A DNA stretch of 64,000 nucleotides, from the NCBI GenBank assembly GCA_933228675.1, contig OW121742.1, positions 108,005,440 through 108,069,439 on the forward strand. The letters are read 5' to 3'. Position numbers and translations under genes: made by a program. The notes beneath the pieces were generated by a model. That model searched no databases, was not told the DNA's origin, and worked only from the letters and a program-made list of their open reading frames with translations. The stretch is from Stomorhina lunata (taxonomy: Eukaryota > Arthropoda > Insecta > Diptera > Rhiniidae). This document shows, in pieces, positions 8,855 to 20,754 of the stretch. Position 1 is the stretch's first letter; the number at the start of each line of letters is the position of its first letter.

Positions 8855-9635
8855 TCATACCCGCCATTAAAAAGAATGGGGTGTATATTGAGATTATCAT
8901 TGCCTTTGTAATTTCCTTTGCATTGGCTCAAAAACCAAAATTGATGCATATTCTGAATCTTTATGAAATTCTAAGACGATTGAGCGATGTCCGTCTGTCT
9001 GTTGTCGGCACAATAAAACCTTAACGAAGGGATGTAGGTCACTGGAATTTGCCACAAATATTCTTCCTTTCTTGGTATTGAAATTGAGCAAAATTGATTT
9101 ACATTTGACCATAGCTCCCATATAACCTCGCATAGGCTAATCGCTTATTCGCTTATAAAGTTAAGAAGTTAAAAAAGCTAAGAAGTTTTACATAATTGTT
9201 ATTCAACGTATAAAATTTCATCGAAATCGGTTAAGCTCCCATACAAAACACTTACAAAAACATCCCAAATTGCACCTAAAATACACTACAATGCCAATAA
9301 ATGATAAACTGTAAAAGCTTTGGCCACTAAAGGAAGTCTTATATCAATGCCAGCCAGTGTGCAAAATTTTATCACAATCGGTCACCATTTGACCATAGCT
9401 CCCATATAAAAAACTTACAGAAACACGAAAATACAAAAAGAAAAGGGGGTTTATGTCCGTCTGTCCGTCAGATAAAAGAACGATAGAGAACGAAAAGAGC
9501 TAGAGGGACAAAAGTATTTTTGATATGTTGTAAAAGTTGTGTATTGTGGGCGAAATCGGTTCACATTTTGTTAAAGCTTCCATATAACCCCGCCCCGAGA
9601 ATCACATTAATGCTGATAAATTAAATACAATTGTA
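8855..9635 (+). mobile_element. DINE-like repeat of the TACCCGCCAT subfamily
   Basis: The head ATACCCGCCATTAAAAAGAA is followed by GTATATTGAGATTATCATTG, then GATTGAGCGATGTCCGTCTG near 8978-8999. The same head and order occur at 63670-63830 at the other end of the window, so these are two copies of one interspersed family. A second GTCCGTCTGTCCGTC tract lies at about 9454. The small ORFs here are repeat shadows. The mariner begins at 9636. Confidence 0.6.
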
Positions 9636-10914
9636 ATGGGTGTTTTTTTTAGAGGTATAGAACTTCGAATTGAAATAAAACACAAGATAATCGTTTTAAT
9701 GTCCATCAATTTGGCTTAATTGGAAGGATAATTTTATGCCATTAATGTTTAAATATGATTTCGGGCATGTGGACGCCGCGGCTGGCTCGAATAAAGCCAA
9801 TTCTACAAGTCCAATTTTCAACTACTTTTTCGAGCATATGGGGCCGTATGTTGGCAATAACGCCACGAATGCTGGCTTCCAAGTCCCCTAACGTTTCTGG
9901 TTTGTTGGCGTAGACGAGCGACTTCACATATCCCCAAAGAAAATAATCCAGTGGTGTCAAATCGCACGATCTTGGTGGCCAATTGACAGGTCCATTCCGT
10001 GAAATTATGCGCTCATCGAATGTTTCCTTCAATAAATCAATTGTGACGTGCGCTGTGTGGCATGTAGCGCCGTCTTGTGGGAACCACAACTCATCCACAT
10101 TCATGCCATCCAATTGGGGAACAAAATAGTCGGTTATCATGGCTCTATACCGGTCTCCATTTATGGTAACTGACTTTCCAGCATTATTTCGGAAGTATGA
10201 AGTATGGCCCAATGACTCCACCAGCCCATAGAGCACACCAAACAGTCAGTTTTTGTGGATGTAATGGCGTCTCAAGGGTCTCATGTGGATTCTCTTCACT
10301 CCAAATGCGGCAATTTTGCTTGTTGACGTAGCCATTCAACCAAAAATGAGCCTCATCACTGAACAAAATTTTGCGATGAAAATCAGCATCGAGATCAATC
10401 TCATTTTCGGCCCATACACCAAAATCACGACGCATTGCATGGTCTCGCGGCTTTAATTCTTGCAAGATCTTTGCGCAAAATCTTCCATAAAGTTGATGGA
10501 CAAAGCTCCAATTGCTGTGCACGGTGGCGAATCGATTCATTCGGGTCCTCTTCAACACTTTGCTCTACAGCGGCAATTGTTTCTTCGGTGCGCACTGTTC
10601 GACGTCGCTGCGGATGCGTATTATCACATAGAGTAAACGTAGTGCGAAAATGATCCATGGTTAACCAAATTAATTGCTCTGATGGACGATTATGTCGACC
10701 ATAAAATGGACGGAGCTTGCGGTAAACTTCGCGAACTGAACCATTATTTTCGAAATAAATTTGCACGATTTGCAAGCGTTGTTCTTTTGTCAACCTGTTC
10801 ATGATGAAATGGCAAACCAAACTAAATATTAATCACTTGACAGCTGACAAAATGGCTGCCAGTTAAAAAAGTGATGGCAATTTAAAGTTCTATACCTCAA
10901 TAAAAAACACCCGA
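9636..10914 (-). mobile_element. mariner (DD41D, rosa-like) element, inactivated
   Basis: The element is about 1.28 kb, the usual mariner length. Its inverted ends are GGGTGTTTTTTTTAGAGGTA at 9638 and, on the minus strand, GGGTGTTTTTTATTGAGGTA from 10912. TA dinucleotides at 9634-9635 and 10915-10916 fit the TA target duplication of the superfamily. The interior holds a transposase gene broken by frameshifts. It sits in DINE-like sequence. Confidence 0.85.
9742..10802 (-). pseudogene. mariner transposase pseudogene (two frameshifts)
   Basis: The coding remains lie in three minus-strand frames. The first starts at MNRLTKEQ (ATG 10802-10800) and carries the N-terminal helix-turn-helix DNA-binding part. 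The second carries ILFSDEAHFWLNGYVNKQNC with the first catalytic Asp. The third carries FPQDGATCHT with the second Asp and WPPRSCDLTPLDYFLWGY with the third. Frame changes lie near 10465 and near 10195. Counting from QDG to the Asp of PLDY gives 41 residues between, i.e. DD41D, as described for the rosa lineage of tephritid flies. The three Asp codons survive, and SPD is SCD here. As it stands the gene cannot give a full transposase. Confidence 0.85.
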
Positions 10915-10928
10915 TAATACATTCTCAA

Positions 10929-12079
10929 ATGTTATCATAATGTTCAAAAGTCAGACACAAAATTAAGATAAATGCAGTGTGTCTGTCTGCTAAAACCAGA
11001 TTTGTGGAGCTCCTGAATTGTCCCACCCTGAATTTCAACATTGTCGATCAAAACACCATTGCTTAAACGCTAAATTATATCTACCACAAATTACCGAATG
11101 CATCAGGATTTAGGTAATCCCCTGCGAAGGACGCTATTAAATTTCATCAAAATAAACACCTGAGATATCGACAAAACAGGAGCTCCAAAAACTTGACTAC
11201 AACAGAAAAAATTACAGACAGGTAGACGGACGGACAAAAAAACAGACGGACGGACAAACAAACAGACGGACAGACAGATAGACAGACAGACAAACAGACG
11301 GTCGCGAAATCCATTCTCCTGCCGATTCTGAGTTGATCGGTACAGTTTGAATGGTATTCGTAATCAGATTTGTGGAGTTTAGATTTTAGAAAATCCTCAC
11401 ACAAAGAACGATGTCAAATTTCATCACAATCGGTCCATAAACACCTGAGATATCGCTGAAACAATACTTACAAAATGTAAACAAAATTTCTTAGACACGT
11501 ACTTTAGGCAATTTGCTGTACATCAAATGTAGTGTTATGGCGATATCTCAATTGTTTATGGACCGCTTTTGATAAAATTTAATAACGTGCTTGGCGGGGG
11601 AATTTCCTAAAATCTGATATAAAATTTATGTAGGTCCGTGCTAAAGGAGGATGGTTTTTCCTATTTCTGCATTTCATTTTTTTCAACAAACATTCTCTAA
11701 TGCGAACTTTGGGCAATTTGCGATACATCAAATTCAGTGTTTTGGCGATATCTCAGTTGTTTATGGACCGATTTTGATAAAATTTTACAGAGTGATTTGG
11801 AAAACTATTTCCTACAATCTGATATATAACGTATTATCACATGTACACCAGAAGTATCTTTTTTCTCTTGTTATTTAAAAGTGTGTTTCAATCAAAAATT
11901 TTACAATTTTCGTCTAATTTTTGGTATTTTTTCGATATTTTCGGTGTTTAAAAACCGATTTTAATGAAATTTAATAGCGTTCATTGCGGGAGAATTTCCT
12001 AAAATCTGATATATAATTTATGTAAGTCCATCCTCCAGGGGCTTCAGAAACTTGATTTCAACAGACAGACAGACAGACG

Positions 12080-12111
<32 letters not shown>

Positions 12112-12253
12112 GACATCGCTTAATCGATTCTCCTCCCGATTCTGAGTCGATCGGTATAATTTTTATGGGGTCTACGATCACTAATGAAAAAATTACAAAC
12201 GGAATCACAAACTTATAATACCCTTTCACCTATTGGTGAAGGGTATAAAAAAA
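10929..12253 (-). mobile_element. DINE/Helentron-like repeat, copy A
   Basis: Closely matches 19405-20754 over about 1.3 kb. Shared landmarks are CAAAAGTCAGACACAAAATT, a (CAGACGGA)n-type tract at about 11215-11300, TCTAATGCGAACTTTGGGCA and a (CAGA)n tract at about 12060-12112. Read on the minus strand the head is TACCCTTCACCAATAGGTGA then AAGGGTATTATAAGTTTGTG. SVCLSV-type ORFs on the minus strand are translations of the microsatellites and not genes. Confidence 0.75.
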
Positions 12254-12490
12254 AAAAAAAAAAAATCAATTTGCCAAATTTCGAGATAATCGGTCCACAT
12301 TTGACCCTAGCTCTCATATAAGTCCAAATGACGGAAACAGGTTGAATATATACGTTTTGAGAAAATGTTTGTATGATGGCAAAATTTAGCAAATATTTGT
12401 CTTTATACAGGAAAAATAAAACCTTTGAAATTAGTGGTGAAGGGTATCGTATGGTCGGCTTGACCGACTATAGCGCTTTCTTACTTGTTA
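12254..12490 (-). mobile_element. Helentron-like terminal fragment
   Basis: After a poly-A run, the plus strand ends with GTGGTGAAGGGTATCGTATG, a hairpin (GTCGG 12454-12458 with CCGAC 12464-12468), then CTTTCTTACTTGTT. This is the reverse complement of the terminus seen at 5298 and 18178. It may be the outer end of the element that also contains 10929-12253. Confidence 0.55.
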
Positions 12491-14420
12491 AAATATAAAA
12501 TTCTTATTTTGTTCGTCAAATCGTTACTCCTTATAATGTTTTGATGCGCTTCAGATCTAAGGTAAAGCTTTTTTTTAGGAATAGTTTTAAAACCATTCCT
12601 GATCAATTTTGAGCTAAATTCGCGATGTGCTTCATTGAAATGTTTTTAGATAAAACCTTCGCGTTCTCACTTAATAAAGAGATTTTTGAAAAAACTTTTG
12701 ATGCAAATCGGTTATAAATGACATCGCTTACATGCATTATGTGATTTTGTCTCAGTTTGCAATCAATCAAAAACTTCATTAAATTTTAGCAAATAATGTT
12801 TTTTGGTTCGCTTTTAGGTGCTAAATGGCAAAAAACTCGGTTTACGCGGTAGTTTAGAAATTTGTATTTATATTTGCGAGTGTGCTCCACGAAAAACCGG
12901 TATTTTGAAAAATTTTCGCTCAAAAACTCCTCATTTACACCTGTCGTATATTATACCTATATAGAGCACATTAACGAGATATATATCAAACGATGCGAAA
13001 TTGAAAGACCTACAAATCGTTATCTATTTTTTTTGAAATTCTTTGAGGCGGCCAAAAAATATGCGAAAAAAATTAAAAAGTGGCGAAAACGAGCTTCAAA
13101 TTTTGACAGCCATTAACTTTTATTAGAAGTGCAAAATTAAAATTTAAAGGGAAGTGGATTTATCCCCTAAGTGTGGTGTCTATTTCGTAGAACAACGACT
13201 TGGGCCCAAATGTTAAACGAATGCAGAAGAAGACGAAATATGAAGAAAAACTTGAATGCTTCAATCAATTTTTTTAACGTTTTTTTTTTTATTTGCATGC
13301 CCATTACGCTTAGAAGCGCAAATTTGCGCAACTAAGATATTGTGTTCAATATACAGAAGTTAAAAAAGCATCAAAAAAAAAATTGCGATTGTACCATGCT
13401 TGCCATCCCTGCTCTCTATCATTTAATTTCGTTTGCTTTACGCATTACTTATACGTCTAAGTGTGTGAGTAGTAGTTGTACTTTAGTTTCTTTGGGGTGA
13501 ATGACCGTTAGCTTAAGTGTGTGTGTGTGACTATGGGGAGAAGTGTGAAAGACTGAGAAAATACAAAAAGAGTGTAGAGCAATAGTGCGTGTGTTTGCGA
13601 ATGTATATGTATACGAAAGCTTAAGTAAATATTGATAGCTTTAGTAAATAAGCCAAAAAAATAAGCCTAAAACCAATTTAGGCCTTTTTCTTGAATAAAT
13701 ATTATTAAATATTTCTCCTCTTACCGAAACTAGTAAATATCTACATAACCTTAATTCCCATATTTTTAACATTTCTCTTATGTTTTCACAACAATTTCAT
13801 TTATGGAAAAAAATATGTTTCCCACCAAAAACTTCACCCCTTTTGTGGCCATTAAATTTTTATACTACTTTGTAAATATTATTCTCATGCGTAAATCTAA
13901 CTGTCTACGTATTTCATTCTTGTTTTTTGCAAATTCATTAAATTTTCTCTATGGCGCTTGTCTAATCAGTTGACCTTGAAAAAAAAAATTTTTGTTGTTT
14001 ATGCCTAAAAATGACTAAATGACAGGCAGACAGTCGGATATTTAGCCTTTTAGCTAGTCGGCCTGTCAGTTTATGTTTTTAGTCAGATAAGTAAAATTTT
14101 GTTTGTATTGTTTTCATTCTTACTTTCATACTTTCTAGCCACTTCAGATTCTGTTTATATAGTAGATGATGATGATGATGGTTATCGTTTGTTTCAGTTA
14201 ATTTTATTTGCGTAGAATTTCTACGCATGAAATATTGTTTTTAGTTTAGGGGGGGGGCCATACAAAATTTATGGCCAATAAATAAGGGCGTAATTTTAGA
14301 AATAGATTTTTAAAATTATTATCAAAAGTTGTTTTCCTGAGCAAATATTTCCAATGTTGTGAAATAAATCGCCCTAGCTTTAAAAAACATATTAAAAACG
14401 TGTCTTCTTTTACAATCAAA
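12491..14420. other. AT-rich stretch, no recognised feature
   Basis: No ORF with an ATG and a recognisable product is present. The 84-codon frame at 12862 begins with TTG. A slightly less AT-rich, GTGTGT-containing stretch lies at about 13390-13620, and a GAT triplet run at about 14166. An inverted repeat, TGACAGGC (14020-14027) with GCCTGTCA (14061-14068), could form a hairpin. Confidence 0.6.
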
Positions 14421-14429
14421 TGAAATCTG

Positions 14430-16450
14430 GAGTTTTAGGATGACTCAACAAGATGATTCAGCAGTTTTAGCATGACTCAGCAGTTCAAGACAATTTATCA
14501 GTTTCAGGGTGACTCATTATCTTCAGGATGACTCAGCAGTTCAAGATGATACATCAATTTCAGGGTGACTCAGCAGTTTAAGGATGACTCAGACGTTTAG
14601 TTGACTCAGCAGTTCAAGATGATTCATTAGTTTTAGGATGACTAAGCAGTTCAAGATGATTTATCAGTTTCAGCATGACTCATAAGTTTCAGGATGACTC
14701 AGTAATTCAAGTTTCAGGATGACTCAGCAGTTTTAGGATGAGTCAGCAGTTCAAGACGATTCATCAGTTGACTCAGCAGTTCAAGATTATTCATCATTTT
14801 CAGGATGACTCATAAGTTTCAGAGTGAAAAATGACGCAGTTCAAATCTGTTTTCCCATTTTTACAGTTTTCGACCCTAAATAGATGACTCATAAGTTTCA
14901 GGATAATTTATCAGTTTCAGGAAGACTCATAAGTTTTAGAATGACTCAATTGCTCAAGATGAATTATCAGTATCTGGATGATTCATCAGTTTCAGGATGG
15001 CTCATCTGTTTTAGGATGATTTAACAGTTCAAGATGACTCATAATTTTAAGGACGACTCAGCAGTTTAAGACGATTCATCAGTTTCAGGATGACCTAGCA
15101 ATTTTATTATGACTCATAATTTTTAGAATGACTCAATTGCTCAAGATGAATTATCAGTATCTGGATGATTCATCAGTTTCAGGATGGCTCATCTGTTTTA
15201 GGATGATTTAACACTTCAAGATGACTCATAATTTTAAGGACGACTCAGCAGTTTAAGATAATTCATCAGTTTCAGGATGACCTAGCAATTTTATTATGAC
15301 TAAGCAGTTCAAGGTTGCCGGTCAGTTTCAGGATGACTCATCCGTTTCAGGATGACTCAGAAGTTCAAGATGATACATCAGTTTCAGGATTACTCAGCAG
15401 TTTTACGATAATTTATCAGTTTTAGGATGACTCGTCAGTTTAAGGATTATTCAGAAGTTTTAGGATGACTCAGCAGTTCAAATCTGTTTTCCTATTTTTA
15501 CATTTTCGATCCCAAATAGATGTCTCACAAGTTTCGGGAAGACTCAGCAGTTCAAGACGATTAATATGTTGCAAAATGGCTCATAAGTTTTATTATGACT
15601 CAGAAGTTCAAGATGATTCACCGGATTAGGATAACGCAACAGTTTTAGAATAACTCAGCAGTTTAAAAATGACTCAGCAGTTTAAGGATGAATCAGAAGT
15701 TTTTGGATGACTCAGCAGCTCAAATCTGTTTTCCCATTTTTTTCATTTTTCGACCCCAAATGGATGACTCATAAGTTTCAGGATGACTCAAGAGTTCAAG
15801 ATGATTAATCAGTTTCAGGATGGCTCATAAGTTTCAGGATGACTCATCTGTTTCAGGTTGACTTTGCAGTTCAAGATGACTCAGCAGTTTCGGGATGACT
15901 CAGCAGTTTTAGGATAATTCATCAGTTTCAGAATGACTCGTCAGTTTAAGAGTGAATTAGAAGTTTTAGGATGACTAAGCAGTTCAAAACTGTTTTCCCA
16001 TTTTTAAATTTTTCGACCCCAAATGGATGACTCATAAGTTTCAGGATGACTCAGCAGTTCAAGATGATTGATTAGTTTCAGGATGACTCAACTCAACAGT
16101 TTTAGGATGACTCAGCAGTTCAAGATGATTTACCAATTTCAGGATAACTCAGCAGTTTCAGGATGACTCAGCCGTTTTAGGATAATCAGTTTCAAGATGA
16201 CTTGTCAGTTTAAGGAAGAATCAGAAGTTTTAGGATGACTTAGCAATTCAAACCTGTTTTCCCATTTTCACATTTTTCGACCCCAAATAGATGACTCAGA
16301 AGTTTTAGGATGGCTCAGCAGTTTAAGATGATTTATCAATTTCAGGACGACTCAGCAGTTTTTGTATAACTCATCAGTTTAAGCATGAATCAGAAGTTTT
16401 AGTATGACTTAGCAGTTCCAATCTCTTTTCCCGTTTTTACATTTTTCGAT
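14430..16450. repeat. Degenerate TGACTCA minisatellite
   Basis: About 2 kb is built of short degenerate units, typically 20-25 bp, of the form TTTCAGGATGACTCAGCAGT alternating with TTCAAGATGATTCATCAG. Larger-scale order is visible. Interspersed blocks with CTGTTTTCCCATTTTT and CGACCCCAAATAGATG recur near 14847, 15484, 15727, 15988 and 16253. A block starting ATGACTCAATTGCTCAAGAT at 14941 is repeated 187 bp later at 15128. TGACTCA is the AP-1 consensus, and TGACTCAGCA fits the RTGACnnnGC element. The array has no coding potential. Confidence 0.85.
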
Positions 16451-17399
16451 CTCAAATGGAAAAACATCGACCCCAAACGGAAAATCGTCGTTCGTCCCAA
16501 CTACGTTTATATCTTAAAACATAATCGTTTGTTTTCTAAGTGCCTTAAAAAATCTTTATGATTCGAATTTTATAGCTCATGTAAAAATCTGTTATATGTT
16601 TCTTTTTACTTTCCAGTCACACGCCCTCTTTATGTTAAATACCTTCGAAAGGGGGCATTTGCTCATAAAAATACATTTAACTTCTTAAGAAAATTGACAT
16701 TTACGATGAATTTGTATTTAGTTTGTTCAGAAAAAAAGATTTAAATGCACTGAGAGAAAAATTTAGTTTGCAAATGAAGTGAAACCTATACAAATTCATA
16801 AACATTTTAAGAAAATTTATATAAATATTAGAGGAAACATTAACTTTTTAAAGTTTTTTGTAAAAAAAGAAAAAGGTTTCAAAATTTTTCTCAGTGTCTA
16901 CCTTCCTTCGACTGCAAATGACACGTAACAATTCTCGCGCGTGTTAGCAATCACAACAAATTTACAAATTATTTATAAAAAGAATTTGTTGTGTACAAAC
17001 ATATACTTATGTACATGCTTATTTACACAAATACATACACATATACATACATATATATGTATGTATTGAGGTAAAACACATACAAGAAATTACTTGTGTC
17101 CTTCCATCCTACATATGAATGTGAAACAAGAACACTCGTACTCCTCCCGCCTTCTAAAACTTTTGTTAAATTATCTTCGTAAATTGATTTAGTTTTTATG
17201 ATTTTCTTTGTCAAATGTTCAAAATAAATCAGAATTTTCTTCATTAATTCAAACGAAATTATTTTAGATGAACATGTGCGTAAATTTTGTATATCAAAGT
17301 AAAAAGGTTGAAATAATGTCCCTGTGACCTTGAAAACAATAAAAAAATAAATAAGAAAATTCTCAGGTGTTTTTAAGTCAAATTTGAAAAATTTCCTAT
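16451..17399. other. AT-rich stretch, no recognised feature
   Basis: No convincing gene. A (CATA)-type tract lies at about 17024-17065. The minus-strand frame at 17023-17466 is low-complexity and leads into the minisatellite. Confidence 0.55.
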
Positions 17400-18177
17400 A
17401 GAAATTGAAAATATTTAAAAAAATTTCTAATAAAAATAAAAAATTTTCAAAAAATTCCTTTGCCAAATTTTTGAAAAATTTTCTATGAAAATAGAAAATT
17501 TTTGAACAAATTTCTATAAAATTAGAAAATTTTAGAAAAATTTTCTATAAAAATAGAAAATTTTTGAAAAATTTTCTATAAAAAATAGAAAATTTTTGAA
17601 AAATTTTCTATAAAAAAATAGAAAATTTTTGAAAAATTTTCTATAAAAATAGAAAATTTTTGAAAAATTTTCTATTTTTATATAAATTCTTTTTAAAAAT
17701 TTTGTATAAAAATATATAATTTTTGAAAAATTTTCTATAAAAATAGAAAATTTTTGCAAAAGTTTCCTATTAAAAAATAGAAAATTTTTACAAAAATTTC
17801 CTATTAAAAAATAGAAAATTTTAGCAAAAATTTCCTTTTAAAAAATAGAAAATTTTTGCAAAAATTTCCTTTTAAAAAATAGAAAATTTTTGCAAAAATT
17901 TCCTTTTAAAAAATAGAAAATTTTTGCAAAAATTTCCTTTTAAAAAATAGAAAATTTTAAATTTAAAAAAATAGAAAATTTTTGCAAAAATTTCCTATTA
18001 AAAATAGAAAATTTTTGCAAAAATTTCCTATTAAAAAATAGAAAATTTAAAAAAAAAAATTTCTTATTAAAAAATAGAAAATTTAAAAAAAAAAATTTCC
18101 TATTAAAAAATAGAAAATTTTTGCAAAAATTTCCTATTAAAAAATAGAAAATTTTTGCAAAAATTTCCTATAAAACA
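17400..18177. repeat. 34 bp palindromic minisatellite, left part
   Basis: From 17400 to about 17750 the units are variants with TTTTTGAAAAATTTTCTATA. From about 17750 they take the core form GAAAATTTTTGCAAAAATTT then CCTATTAAAAAATA. Some units have TTTAAAAAAAAAAATTTC variants. The array is cut at 18177 by a Helentron-like insertion and resumes at 20755. FFYRKFFKN-type ORFs are translations of the repeat. Confidence 0.95.
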
Positions 18178-20583
18178 AGTAAGAGTGGTATATTCGGCTT
18201 TGCCGAATCTTGGATACCCTTCACCAATGGTGTTGCAAAAGTACTTAATGTAATTCCAAGCAAAATTTGGTTATACTAGTATTATATGCAAAGAGTCTTT
18301 AAAATTAAGAGTCGGAAAAAGAAAAGCTTTTCGGTGGCGTCATCATCTAGAATAGTTATGCACCCAAAGGTTAGGTTGGGCAGGTGGCTGATGTCTAGGG
18401 AAGCTTCACTTGGGTTCTAAAGTGGTCCCTTTGTGAAAGATAATGATTACTAGACTACAAGTAGAGAATGCATATTTAAGCCAGCCAGTAGCTTCGAAAT
18501 AAAATAGACACATATTTTACGAACATTTAATAAAGTTCGATAGACCAGATAAACCATGCAGAAAAGATGCTTCAAAATGTAGATGCCCTTACATTTGCAA
18601 TAGCACATCGATTTGATGAAGTTTAAGTATTCTGGCATGCAACCCAAAAACACAGTGCCCAATGAGGGTTGTGCACTTTAATTCGTACGAATTATCCAAC
18701 TAGTAAAAGTTCTTGATTAGTTATGTAAAACTCTGAAGTTAGCGGACTGATTTAGGTCAAAGCTTTAACAATGATAAGCCATAAAATTATAGGGTATACA
18801 CTCTTAGTTTTAGATACATACGTGAAATATATAGCTTTTGAATGGATGGATATCAGCTTTGTCGGAAAAGTTATTAAAGATTTACTTATTTATCTGAAGT
18901 TAGTTAATTAATTAAAATGAACACTTCATCAATAATATTTGGGATGTATTGTTCTTTCGATCTGTCCGATGGATGTTTGGAAAGTTTTGCTCTAGTTCCT
19001 TGTGCAATTTTAATGTGATTAAATCGATTCCTGGTCGGGGTTATATGGGAGATTTCACTAAATGTGAATAGAGCTCGCCCATTTTCAATATCGAACTTTT
19101 CAAGAGATCAGAAATACTTTTGTCAAATATTGTCCCTCTAGAAAGTTTATTTTATTCGCTATCGCCCTGAATATCAATATTGTACAACGTCTTTATACTA
19201 AATGTCATCATCGTATCTTAGGCGAAGTTATAAGGGATCAATTGTCAAACGTGAACGGATTTCTCCCAATTGCAATTAAAAAATTTAAATTTTCGTTGAT
19301 ATGTGAGATACTTACATACATATGTAGGTTTTGAACGGATATCATGTAGTTAGCTGCATTTTTGTACTTCCTAGGAAGATTACCTATAATTTGATATATA
19401 ATACATGTTATCATAATGTTCAAAAGTCAGACACAAAATTAAGATTAATGCAGAGTGTCTGTCTGCTAAAATCAGATTTGTGGAGCTCCTGGATTTTACA
19501 CAAAATTTTAGGATATTGGGCCACCCTGAATTTTATCATTGTCGATCAAAACACCATCGCTTAAACGCTAAATTATATCTACCACAAATTACCGAATGCA
19601 TCAGGATTTAGGTAATCTCCTGCGAAGGACGCTATTAAAATTCATCAAAATAAACACCTGAGATATCGACAAAACAGGAACTCCAAAAACTTGACTACAA
19701 CAAAAAAAATTACAGACAGGTAGACGGACGGACAAAAAAACAGACGGACGGACGGACAAACAAACAGACGGACGGACAGACAAACAGACGGACGGATGGA
19801 CGGAGGTCGCGAAATCGATTTTCCTGCCGATTCAAAGTTGATCGGTACAGTTTGAATGGTATTCGTAATCAGATTTGTGGAGTATAGATTTTAGAAAATC
19901 CACACATAAAGAACGATGTCAAATTTCATCACAATCGGTCCATAAACACCTGAGATATCGCTGAAACAATACTTACGAAATGTAAACAAAATTTCTTAGA
20001 CACGTACTTTGGGCAATTTGCTGTACATCAAATGTAGTGTTATGGCGATATCTCAATTGTTTATGGACCGATTTTGATAAAATTTAATAACTTGCTTGGC
20101 GGGGGAATTTCCTAAAATCTGATATAAAATTTATGTAGGTCCGTGCTAAAGGAGGATGGTTTTTCCTATTTCTGCATTTCATTTTTTCAACAAACATTCT
20201 CTAATGCGAACTTTGGGCAATTTGCGATACATCAAATTCAGTGTTTTGGCGATATCTCAGTTGTTTATGAACCGATTTTGATAAAATTTTACAGAGTGCT
20301 TTGGGAAACTATTTCCTACAATCTGATATATAAAATATTATCACATGTACACCAGGAGTATATTTTTTCTCTTGTTATTTAAAAGTGTGTTTCAATCAAA
20401 AATTTTAAAATTTTCGTCTAATTTTTGGTATTTTTTCGATATTTTCGGTGTTTATAAACCGATTTTAATGAAATTTAATAGCGTTCATTGCGGGAGAATT
20501 TCCTAAAATCTGATATATAATTTATGTAAGAACATCCTCCAGGGGCTTCAGAAACTTGATTTCAACAGACAGACAGACAGACG

Positions 20584-20615
<32 letters not shown>

Positions 20616-20754
20616 GACATCGCTTAATCGATTCTCCTCCCGATTCTGAGTCGATCGGTATAATTTTTATGGGGTCTACGATCACTAATAAAAAAATTAC
20701 AAACGGAATCACAAACTTATAATACCCTTTCACCTATTGGTGAAGGGTATAAAA
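18178..20754 (+). mobile_element. Helentron-like insertion in the minisatellite
   Basis: The foreign 2.6 kb lies between CCTATAAA and AAAAATAG of the 34 bp array. It starts ACAAGTAAGAGTGG, followed by a 7 bp hairpin ATTCGGC/GCCGAAT (18192-18208, 3 nt loop) and TACCCTTCACCAATGGTG. It ends CACCTATTGGTGAAGGGTAT, an inverted match of that last block, which gives subterminal inverted repeats. The interior from 19405 is a second copy of the 10929-12253 repeat; 18240-19400 is AT-rich. No Rep/helicase gene is present, so it is non-autonomous. It may be nested, one DINE inside another. Confidence 0.65.
19405..20754 (-). mobile_element. DINE/Helentron-like repeat, copy B
   Basis: Very close to 10929-12253, with the same order of landmarks: CAAAAGTCAGACACAAAATT, a GACGGACGGACA-type tract at about 19721-19803, TCTAATGCGAACTTTGGGCA at 20201 and (CAGA)n at about 20566-20615. 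Differences are scattered substitutions and small indels, for example a 33 bp TTTTACACAAAATTTTAGGA-type insertion at about 19494 that copy A lacks. Confidence 0.75.

Noticed and set aside
11147..12229. Minus-strand ORFs with SVCLSVCLSV-type sequence (also at 19601-19783 and 20548-20733)
   Set aside because: Translations of (GTCT/GTCC)n microsatellites inside DINE-like repeats.
12862..13116. 84-codon ORF
   Set aside because: Starts with TTG, AT-rich low-complexity composition, no recognisable product.
17023..17759. Minus-strand ORFs with FFYRKFFKN repeats (also at 24345-24542)
   Set aside because: Low-complexity translations of the 34 bp AT-rich minisatellite.
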